From Patescibacteria group bacterium (GTDB taxonomy: Bacteria; Patescibacteriota; Minisyncoccia; Phycocordibacterales; UBA9973), in contig JAHJBA010000026.1 of assembly GCA_018813625.1 (NCBI GenBank), positions 1 through 13,015 on the forward strand: DNA of 13,015 bases, in the 5' to 3' direction. Positions 7,215 through 13,015 of this stretch are shown here, in pieces (positions within the stretch are counted from its first letter, which is position 1; each line of letters starts with the position of its first letter). Below the pieces are notes generated by a model that was given only the letters and a program-made list of their open reading frames with translations, was not told where the DNA came from and did no database searches. The position numbers and the translations under genes were made by a program.

Positions 7215-9056
7215 ATGAGCAAGGAAAAACCAGAAAAAGGGAAAAAGATCGACCTAACTTCAAGAGAAGGAATAGCTAAGTTCCTTGCAAGTCAAAAACC
7301 TAATATAAAAATAACGAAAGATGTGACAGCGCCTACTAAAAAGGAAGAGGAGGGGCAGAAAGAAATTTTTGCTGAGGCAGAAAAATTAATAGATATGGAA
7401 AAAAGCGGAAATCCTCAGGAAAAATACAACCGTGGTTTTATAAAAGAATACTATGAGGCGACACAAAAAGAGGGGGAAGAATATAAGCCCTATATTGAAC
7501 AGGTGCAAAAAGAAACGAGAGAAAGGTTGCCCGAACTCGAAAAACAAATAGAGGAAAATAAAAGAGCAACGCACGAGCTGAGTCTTGAGCATAGAGATCC
7601 AGAAGAATACCAGAGACAAAAAGAGGCCTCAAGGCGAGAAGAGGAAGAAGTGGAAAAATCAATTACTGAGACCATTCCGAAAGAAAAAACTAAAGAAGAA
7701 AAAGAAGACGAAGAAATATTAGCAAGAATTCAGGAAAAAATAGAAAAAACAGCTGAAAAAGAATCAGAAAGATTAGATGAAAAATATGGATTTGGAGAGG
7801 AAAGAAAAAAAACGCCACACAAAACATACAAGACAGGAGATGTTGTGGAATTTGAACTGGCAAAAGAGGAAGAAATCGCAAAAAACACTAAAGAGGATGA
7901 CACGAGCAAGAAAGAAAAAATAAACGAGATTGCAGATAGTTTAATGAATTTAATATTAGAAAATAAAAAACTGGAAGAAAAACTTTCGCAATTAATTTCA
8001 GCTCGTGAAAAAATAGAAAAAGAAGAAAAAACTCAAGAAACAACGATAAAGAAACAGGAAGAATCAGATTTTAAGTCACTGGAGGATTTCAAAAAATCAG
8101 AAATATTTTTATCGCTAAAGCCCGCTGATTCTTTACAGATAAAGGTGCAATTTGGCAATGACTATGAATACAAGGTAGATGAAGTAGACGAAGACTCCGC
8201 TCTTATTGCTTTTCTTAATAAAAAAACTGGTGAAGTAAAAAAAGATTGGGTAGATCTTGAAAAAAAAGAAAAGCCAAAAGAGACTTTTAAAAAGGAATTT
8301 ACTGAAAATGACATGCACTGGGGCTTTCCAAACTATACAGAAGGGGAAGGTGAATTAAATTTCAATATTGGGAAAAAAGAGGTTACTATAAAAATGAGAG
8401 AGGTAAAATTAGAAAAAAAAGAAAGGGGAGCAATAGGTAAAATAATTTTTGGTGAAAAATTCCAAAAGAAGAAACTAAAAGAACCTTACTGGGAAGTCTA
8501 CACTTATGGTAATGAAAAATTAGAAGACAAATATCATAAATGTAGAAATAAAGAAGAGGCACTTAAAAAAGTAAACGAGATCGCAAATGAAGCACTAAAG
8601 GAAATAGAAGGAGAGATAAAAGAAGACGAAAAAAATAAGCCATTTGAATATTTTATAGCAAAAAAAATAACCAACCCATTTTTAGCTGAAAAAATTAAAG
8701 ACCGTTTTTCTGATTTGGTTGATTTAAGAAGAGAATATAATACAGGAGAACACTGGCGAGGATATGAATTCTTACAATCAGCCGGAGAAAATGAGGGATT
8801 CTTTGAGTTTAATCTGTTTGGCTTTGTTATGATAATAAAAAACGTCAAAGAAATAAGAGCAGAAGATAGTGAGGGGAGAAAAATAATCGATTCTTATTCA
8901 GACAATGCTATATACAAAATAATGGGCCCAAATGGAGAAATAATTGCAGACGATATAAAAGGATATCAAGAAGCTAGAAAAATTTATGAACAAAAAACCG
9001 AAAAATACAAAAAGGAGGTCGAGGAAGAATTTAATAGAATAAATACTCCAAAATAA
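7215..9056 (+). CDS. Highly charged protein with a duplicated C-terminal domain, function unknown
   Basis: 613 residues, no signal peptide, no membrane helix, so cytoplasmic. Residues 1-285 are dominated by Lys and Glu and should be long helix or coiled coil; a short region HKTYKTGDVVEFELA (202-216) and another at about 297-350 (SLQIKVQFGNDYEYKVDEVD) look like small beta domains. The C-terminal part contains two related units, each opening with His-Trp: unit A at about 368-465 (GEGELNFNIGKKEVTIKMREVKL) and unit B at about 513-605 (NEGFFEFNLFGFVMIIKNVKEI), both followed by a Y-rich strand, a GNEKLEDK or PNGEIIADD turn and an amphipathic helix (EEALKKVNEI / QEARKIYEQK). I recognise no named family. 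The next gene starts 4 bases after the stop, so the two are translated from one mRNA, probably as partners. Promoters lie immediately upstream. Strong purine bias on the coding strand. Confidence 0.72.
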   Translation: MSKEKPEKGKKIDLTSREGIAKFLASQKPNIKITKDVTAPTKKEEEGQKEIFAEAEKLIDMEKSGNPQEKYNRGFIKEYYEATQKEGEEYKPYIEQVQKETRERLPELEKQIEENKRATHELSLEHRDPEEYQRQKEASRREEEEVEKSITETIPKEKTKEEKEDEEILARIQEKIEKTAEKESERLDEKYGFGEERKKTPHKTYKTGDVVEFELAKEEEIAKNTKEDDTSKKEKINEIADSLMNLILENKKLEEKLSQLISAREKIEKEEKTQETTIKKQEESDFKSLEDFKKSEIFLSLKPADSLQIKVQFGNDYEYKVDEVDEDSALIAFLNKKTGEVKKDWVDLEKKEKPKETFKKEFTENDMHWGFPNYTEGEGELNFNIGKKEVTIKMREVKLEKKERGAIGKIIFGEKFQKKKLKEPYWEVYTYGNEKLEDKYHKCRNKEEALKKVNEIANEALKEIEGEIKEDEKNKPFEYFIAKKITNPFLAEKIKDRFSDLVDLRREYNTGEHWRGYEFLQSAGENEGFFEFNLFGFVMIIKNVKEIRAEDSEGRKIIDSYSDNAIYKIMGPNGEIIADDIKGYQEARKIYEQKTEKYKKEVEEEFNRINTPK

Positions 9057-9060
9057 TACT

Positions 9061-11478
9061 ATGGAACAACCTCCAAAAAACAAAGAAACACTGGATAAAG
9101 AAATACAAGAAACACAAGAAGCGATAAAGAAAAATCGCGAATCTCAGTTGGCAATGCTTGAAGCACTCATAAGCATTGGCGCGCCAGAAGAAAAAATAAA
9201 TGCACTCAAGAAGGCAATGGGAGTTGAGATTACAGAAGCATCAGCAAAAGAAGAAACGCCCGTTGAAAGAATACCTGAGCCAGAGAAACCAGAAGACAAA
9301 AAGGTTTTTAATACTGCCCCAGATGAAGTAGATCCTGATTATGTAGCACCAGAAGAGGAATCAGGAATTATTGGTTCAGGAAGAGATCAAATGAGTGAAG
9401 AAAAGAAGGAAAAAACTAAAAAAGAGCTTCTAAAAGAGGCGATAGAAAAAGGGGATGAGGCTGAAATAAAAAAAATAGAAAATGAAACTCTTGAAAAAAT
9501 AAAAGAGGAAGAAAAGAAAGCAGAAGAACCTGCTCTTTTAGAAAAGGAAGAAGTACTCGAAAAAGACCCGGAAGACAACTTGATAGGTGCACGATTAGAA
9601 TATGTAAGAGAGTATGGGAAGTTTTTAAAAAAGAAAAGGAAAGGACTAGGCGTATTCAGACAACTTTTTGGAGGAAAAATTTCAGAAAAAGAAATTCCAG
9701 AAGAATTAAAAGAATTGGAACAAGAATATGACAAGGCAACAGTGGAATACGGTAAAAAAATGTATGCGGAAAAGGAAGCAGAGCTTATAAAATCAGGAAT
9801 GTCAGAGGAAAAAATAGAAGCAGAACTAAAAAAATATAAACAGAACAAAATTTTCACAAAAGTAATAATAGAAGAGCAAAGCAGATTAAACGCATTAAAA
9901 GCAGAAAATCTTCCACCTAAAGAAAAAGGTGTATTTAGAAAAGGACTGGATTGGTATTTAAAACAGCCAAGATGGAAAAAAATTGCAATATCTACAGCGC
10001 TATCAACGGCTATAATAGCCTCATTTTCTGGAGGAGCTATCGCTGCTGCAGGCGGAATTGCAGCTTATGCCGGAACAAGATACGCACGCGGTCTTGCAGG
10101 AAGCATCTTGGGACAAAGCGCAGCAAAGGCTTATGATTTTTTTATAAAAGAAAAGTCTTCAAAAACTAGAGCATGGCAAGAACAAGAATTGAAAGATTGG
10201 TTTGCGGAAGAATCTTTTGATACCAGCATGGCAACAAGTAAAAAAGATTACGCCAAAATTTTAGAAAGAGAGAAAAAAGCAAAAAGACAAAGACTCATCA
10301 CAAAATCCCTAATAACAATTGCTGCCGGTGGAGCCGCCTCTCTCTCTATGGGAAGTCTTTTATCACCTGAACAAGTATTGTCTGGTGATTTAGACACGCA
10401 CCAAATGACAGGAACCGAACCCGAAATTGCTGAAATAAAAGCAGAGGTGCAAGATAACTTTCCCCAACACGGTCCTGGTTATGAAGATGATGTTACAAAA
10501 GGATTCCCAACTGAAGAACAACCTGCCGTAAATGTAGAACAAAATGAAATCCCAGCAACAGAACCTGAAACAAATGTAGAATTTAAGGCAGAAGAGGTAA
10601 AGTTTAGTTCTAGAGGAGCCATACAAACAATTGAAGATCTTAAAAAACAAATACGTATTGACTATCCAGACATCTCCAAAGCCCCAGCGAGCATCCAAGA
10701 ATTTATGAAAACAAGCTCAACAGAAGAGGCGATAAAGCTTGGTTTTTATGATCCAAATGCACCGGCCGAAAGCGCAATGGCTCAAAGCGGAACGCTAACC
10801 TTTGATGAACAAGGTAACCTAAAAACTCACTATGTGGACATGAAAGGAATTGAACACGATGAGACATTGATCCAAAATGAAAACGGAAATATCAAGATAA
10901 ACAAATACGGTGGAGAAATGTTTGACTCAGATAAAAGCGGAATACAAACGACACCTTCTACAGAAACCACTGGAGCCACCCCAGAAACCGGAGAACTTGA
11001 TACCAGTTTAGTTGAAAGTCAGACAGAGCCTGTGCCTGTAAATAGTGATATTTCTAAAATATCGGGAGGCGATGCAGGAATACCACAAGAAAATCCAGTG
11101 CCTGTAGGCACAGAAACAACAGGAGGAGCAAAAATTGAGACATTAGGCAACCTCTCTCCTGAACAACTAGAACAAGCAAACGAGATACATCAAAGTAATA
11201 TTGATTATCTTTTCCCAGATGAAGAAGAAACACATGCATGGTTTGCAGTAAAAGATTCACACCTCATGCCAGCTGAAAAATTAATAAACATGAACACGGA
11301 AACAATGAATGAAACCTATAAGCCAATGGTACTTTATATGCAAAACCTTCGTGAAGTAACCGGCCTTGATCCTGTCCCCCAAACAGCAATCCAGGTGGGA
11401 GAAACACCTGAGGAATATATGATACGCTGTGAAAAATTTGCGGTATTAAATGGGCTAGAAGACAAAATTAGGCTATAA
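9061..11478 (+). CDS. Large membrane-associated protein with two Gly/Ala-rich hydrophobic segments
   Basis: 805 residues, not assigned to a named family. Residues 1-285 are charged and helical, including a short repeat-like region of proline and acidic residues (70-100). RGLDWYLKQPRWKKIAIS at about 294-311 leads into a hydrophobic, small-residue-rich stretch (306-350: STALSTAIIASFSGG and on, with many Gly and Ala), and a second such segment lies at 412-436 (LITKSLITIAAGGAASLSMG). These suit a membrane hairpin or two transmembrane helices, which would place residues about 350-410 on one side and the two long ends together on the other. Residues 450-515 and 630-690 are Pro/Thr/Glu-rich linkers; between them, 515-615 form a folded unit (IQTIEDLKKQIRIDYPDI; GTLTFDEQGNLKTHYVDMKG). 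A last helical domain spans about 698-805 with one cysteine (C790). Starts 4 bases after the preceding stop with no Shine-Dalgarno sequence nearby, so translation is likely coupled. Function unknown; envelope role is inferred from the L,D-transpeptidase-like neighbour. Confidence 0.75.
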   Translation: MEQPPKNKETLDKEIQETQEAIKKNRESQLAMLEALISIGAPEEKINALKKAMGVEITEASAKEETPVERIPEPEKPEDKKVFNTAPDEVDPDYVAPEEESGIIGSGRDQMSEEKKEKTKKELLKEAIEKGDEAEIKKIENETLEKIKEEEKKAEEPALLEKEEVLEKDPEDNLIGARLEYVREYGKFLKKKRKGLGVFRQLFGGKISEKEIPEELKELEQEYDKATVEYGKKMYAEKEAELIKSGMSEEKIEAELKKYKQNKIFTKVIIEEQSRLNALKAENLPPKEKGVFRKGLDWYLKQPRWKKIAISTALSTAIIASFSGGAIAAAGGIAAYAGTRYARGLAGSILGQSAAKAYDFFIKEKSSKTRAWQEQELKDWFAEESFDTSMATSKKDYAKILEREKKAKRQRLITKSLITIAAGGAASLSMGSLLSPEQVLSGDLDTHQMTGTEPEIAEIKAEVQDNFPQHGPGYEDDVTKGFPTEEQPAVNVEQNEIPATEPETNVEFKAEEVKFSSRGAIQTIEDLKKQIRIDYPDISKAPASIQEFMKTSSTEEAIKLGFYDPNAPAESAMAQSGTLTFDEQGNLKTHYVDMKGIEHDETLIQNENGNIKINKYGGEMFDSDKSGIQTTPSTETTGATPETGELDTSLVESQTEPVPVNSDISKISGGDAGIPQENPVPVGTETTGGAKIETLGNLSPEQLEQANEIHQSNIDYLFPDEEETHAWFAVKDSHLMPAEKLINMNTETMNETYKPMVLYMQNLREVTGLDPVPQTAIQVGETPEEYMIRCEKFAVLNGLEDKIRL

Positions 11479-11496
11479 TTAGTACGAATTAATAAA

Positions 11497-11802
11497 ATGA
11501 ATCCAATCCAAAAAAATTTAACAGAGATATTTGAACTAGATAAACTTCTACCGGAGGAAAGAGAAGAATTTATTATACGCGTAGGCTCTGTAATTTATCA
11601 AAATGTCCTAATGCGTGCACTAGAAACGATGTCAGATAAGGACCAAAATGGTTTTGAAAGAATATTGGACAATAACGGAAGTCCCCAGGAAATTTTCGGT
11701 TTTTTGAAAGAAAAAGTAAAAGATTTTGAAAAAATCATCACCGAAGAGGCAGAAAAATTCAAAAACAAAACAGAAAATATAATGGGCCAAATAGGAAACT
11801 AG
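11497..11802 (+). CDS. Small acidic helical protein, DUF5663-like
   Basis: 101 residues, apparently all alpha-helical and without signal peptide or membrane segment. The central part (FELDKLLPEEREEFIIRVG then VIYQNVLMRALETMSDKDQ, about 12-50) resembles, from memory, the small DUF5663-type proteins of candidate-phyla bacteria; this cannot be confirmed here. The C-terminal third (EKVKDFEKIITEEAEKFKNK) is an amphipathic helix. It starts 18 bases after the large membrane-protein gene and ends 20 bases before the helicase gene, so it probably belongs to the same transcript as the first. TATAAT at 11474-11479 overlaps the preceding stop codon and may give it an additional promoter with an 11-base leader. 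Role unknown; a small binding partner of the large neighbour is one possibility. Confidence 0.78.
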   Translation: MNPIQKNLTEIFELDKLLPEEREEFIIRVGSVIYQNVLMRALETMSDKDQNGFERILDNNGSPQEIFGFLKEKVKDFEKIITEEAEKFKNKTENIMGQIGN

Positions 11803-11806
11803 ATTA

Positions 11807-11815
11807 TGCTATAGT
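11807..11815 (+). promoter_or_regulatory. Extended -10 element before the helicase gene, leaderless type
   Basis: TGC plus TATAGT (11810-11815) ends 7 bases before the ATG at 11823, so transcription would begin at or just before the start codon. No clear -35. Same arrangement as at 5963 and 7199. Confidence 0.5.
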
Positions 11816-11822
11816 ATTCGAG

Positions 11823-13015
11823 ATGAGACATTTAGACGGGCTCAATGACAAGCAAAAAGAGGCGGTACTTCATATGGATGGTCCGCTTCTTGTCGTTGCA
11901 GGAGCAGGGGCTGGAAAAACAAAGACTATTACCCACCGAATCGTAAATTTAATAAAAAATGGGGTATCGCCAAATAAAATATTGGCCGTAACCTTCACAA
12001 ATAAGGCTGCAAAAGAAATGCGTGAACGAATTTCATCTGCCCTAGGGGCGGAGAATTTTTCGTTGCGGGGTCTCTCGCAGGCTGACGAGCCGAGAGTGAG
12101 CGCTCCGCGACCACGCGGAGACAGCGACCCCGCAAGGAAAGAATTCCACGCCCCCTTCGTTTCCACCTTTCATTCTCTGGGAGTTCATATAATAAAAGAA
12201 AATGCAAAAACCTTAGGACTGACGAGGCATTTCACTATTTTAGACGAATCAGATACGACTTCGCTCATTAAAGAAATTATTAAAGAAATTGGTCTTGATC
12301 CAAAACAATATGATCCGAGAAAAATAAAAAACATAATCAGTCGTGAAAAAGGGAAATTTGTTAACTTGTCTGACTACTCAGAAAAAGCAAGCGATCATTT
12401 GAGCAAAATTGTGGCTCAAGCTTGGAATTTATATGAAAAGAAAAAATCAAAAGAAAATTCATTAGACTTTGATGATCTACTTTTAAAATCAGTAAAACTA
12501 TTAAAAGACGATAAGGACATCAGAAAAAATTACCAAGAAAAATGGGAATACATCCATATCGATGAATACCAAGACACGAACGAGGTGCAATACTTAATGT
12601 CGCATTTACTTTCGGAAAATAATAAAAATATCTGCGCAGTTGGAGACGCTGATCAAAATATTTATTCATGGCGTGGGGCAAATTTAAAAAATATATTGAA
12701 TTTTGAAAAAGATTATCCAAATGCAAAAATAATTTTACTTGAAGAAAACTATCGTTCAACACAAAACATACTCGAGGCAGCCAATGAGGTGATTAAAAAA
12801 AACATATATAGGCCAGAAAAAAATCTTTTCACTAAAAACAAAACGGGAGAAAAAATTTCTTTATATGAAGCACTCGATGAAACCGATGAAGCAGAATTTG
12901 TAGCGACAAAAATTTTGGAACTGCTTGACAGATCGACAGATTTTCTTTCGCGGGGTCTCTCGCAGGCCGACGGGCCGAGAGTGAGCGCTCCGCGAGCACG
13001 CGGAGACAGCGACCC
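11823..13015 (+). CDS. UvrD/PcrA-type superfamily 1 DNA helicase (3' partial)
   Basis: ATP-driven 3'-5' DNA helicase for nucleotide excision and recombination control. About 397 codons are visible and the frame is still open at the window end; the family is usually 650-750 residues. Motifs in order: Q motif LNDKQKEAV (7-15), Walker A AGAGAGKT (26-33), motif Ia ILAVTFTNKAAKEMRERI (53-70), FVSTFHSLG, then LDFDDLL, motif II HIDEYQDT, motif III VGDADQNIYSWRGA and motif IV LEENYRST. All catalytic residues expected in this part are present. The oddity is two near-identical insertions, residues about 81-106 and from about 376 on, each containing RGLSQAD and RGDSDP. They lie in loops: the first between motif Ia and the FVSTFHS block, the second after EAEFVATKILELL, where relatives go straight to an AVLYRTNAQS-like strand. 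Both are encoded by the GC-rich palindromic repeat. UvrD, PcrA and Rep cannot be told apart from this half. It lies 20 bases after the small gene and has a possible promoter of its own. Confidence 0.93.
   Translation, partial: MRHLDGLNDKQKEAVLHMDGPLLVVAGAGAGKTKTITHRIVNLIKNGVSPNKILAVTFTNKAAKEMRERISSALGAENFSLRGLSQADEPRVSAPRPRGDSDPARKEFHAPFVSTFHSLGVHIIKENAKTLGLTRHFTILDESDTTSLIKEIIKEIGLDPKQYDPRKIKNIISREKGKFVNLSDYSEKASDHLSKIVAQAWNLYEKKKSKENSLDFDDLLLKSVKLLKDDKDIRKNYQEKWEYIHIDEYQDTNEVQYLMSHLLSENNKNICAVGDADQNIYSWRGANLKNILNFEKDYPNAKIILLEENYRSTQNILEAANEVIKKNIYRPEKNLFTKNKTGEKISLYEALDETDEAEFVATKILELLDRSTDFLSRGLSQADGPRVSAPRARGDSD
12063..12135 (+). repeat. GC-rich palindromic element inserted in-frame, copy 1
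   Basis: 73 bases of about two-thirds or more G+C inside an AT-rich gene. Outer stem TTGCGGGGTC (12063-12072) pairs perfectly with GACCCCGCAA (12126-12135); allowing one mismatch it extends to TTTC/GAAA outside. Inside lie two hairpins: one at 12073-12095 (TCTC, bulge GCA, GGCT, loop GACG, AGCC, GAGA) and one at 12103-12120 (CTCCGCG, loop ACCA, CGCGGAG). Folded, the unit is a three-way junction. It is read through without a stop as helicase residues 81-105. No transposase gene is visible to move it. Confidence 0.92.
12949..13015 (+). repeat. GC-rich palindromic element inserted in-frame, copy 2 (cut by window end)
   Basis: Second copy of the element at 12063-12135, in the same orientation and the same reading frame, 885 bases (295 codons) downstream. 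Over the 66 shared bases (12065-12130 against 12950-13015) 63 are identical. The differences are T to C and A to G at the closing pair of the first hairpin, and C to G in the loop of the second hairpin. The window stops inside the closing arm of the outer stem (GACCC present). Confidence 0.92.

Noticed and set aside
9012..9018. AAGGAGG, a perfect Shine-Dalgarno sequence
   Set aside because: It lies inside the coding region about 43 bases before the next ATG (9061), too far to serve it, and there is no suitable start codon close behind it in a plausible frame.
5531..9857. Many hydrophobic Phe/Ser/Leu-rich open frames on the minus strand opposite the plus-strand genes
   Set aside because: They are the antisense of Lys/Glu-rich codons (AAA, GAA read as TTT, TTC); low-complexity, without promoters, and overlapping well-supported genes.
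12063..12135. The GC-rich palindrome as a transcription terminator
   Set aside because: No T tract follows and it lies inside an intact reading frame, with a second copy inside the same gene.
11870..12207. Minus-strand open frames across the first palindromic element
   Set aside because: They are open only because the element has no stops on that strand; the plus strand encodes intact helicase motifs.
1..13015. Alternative genetic code with TGA as glycine, as in some candidate-phyla bacteria
   Set aside because: All genes read through with conserved motifs under the standard code and contain no in-frame TGA.

Overview
The window is about 13 kb of AT-rich bacterial DNA. It carries nine genes that end inside it, or enter it from the left edge, plus a tenth that runs off the right edge. 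The genome type looks like a candidate-phyla-radiation (Patescibacteria, Parcubacteria-like) bacterium. This is inferred from very lysine/glutamate-rich hypothetical proteins beside divergent cell-wall enzymes, the near absence of Shine-Dalgarno sequences before start codons, and a small C-terminal gene resembling the DUF5663 type. Every readable stop codon is TAA or TAG and no gene needs TGA read as glycine, so the standard code fits. No tRNA, rRNA, CRISPR array, integrase or transposase gene is visible.

Layout. 1-869: membrane-anchored polysaccharide-deacetylase-like protein, 5' end cut by the window, followed after 27 bases by a ZIP-family metal transporter (897-1649). A hairpin at 1649-1670 separates this pair from a convergent gene on the minus strand (1693 to 2778, perhaps 2858), a LysM-LysM-M23 peptidoglycan hydrolase whose 5' end appears frame-shifted. 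A 300-base divergent intergenic region holds a consensus sigma-70 promoter (3038-3066) for a 656-residue protein with DHH-phosphoesterase-like motifs behind a lysine-rich N-terminal extension (3124-5094). Next is a self-contained unit with its own promoter (5127-5156) and terminator (5927-5955): a secreted coiled-coil protein (5199-5906) whose base composition is visibly richer in G+C than its neighbours. From 5978 to 11802 runs a set of four genes: a membrane-anchored L,D-transpeptidase-like protein, a 613-residue highly charged protein with a duplicated C-terminal domain, an 805-residue protein with two Gly/Ala-rich hydrophobic segments, and a 101-residue protein. At 11823 a UvrD/PcrA-type helicase gene begins and leaves the window at 13015.

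How they may work together. Deacetylase-like protein, M23 hydrolase, L,D-transpeptidase-like protein and the large membrane protein all point to cell-envelope work. The charged proteins may be scaffolds on the cytoplasmic face of the same system, but that is inference from proximity alone.

The main discovery is in the helicase gene. It contains two copies of a GC-rich palindromic element of about 73 bases, inserted in the same reading frame 885 bases apart. Each lies between conserved helicase blocks and adds the same ~25-residue peptide. The copies are 63/66 identical over the shared part. Two of the three differences form a compensating base-pair change in a hairpin stem and the third is in a hairpin loop, so structure appears to be under selection. 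This resembles in concept the Rickettsia palindromic elements that insert in-frame in genes, but I do not recognise this sequence. A second theme is promoter layout: several genes have a TGN-TAnnnT extended -10 element placed so that transcription would begin at or next to the start codon, implying leaderless mRNAs.
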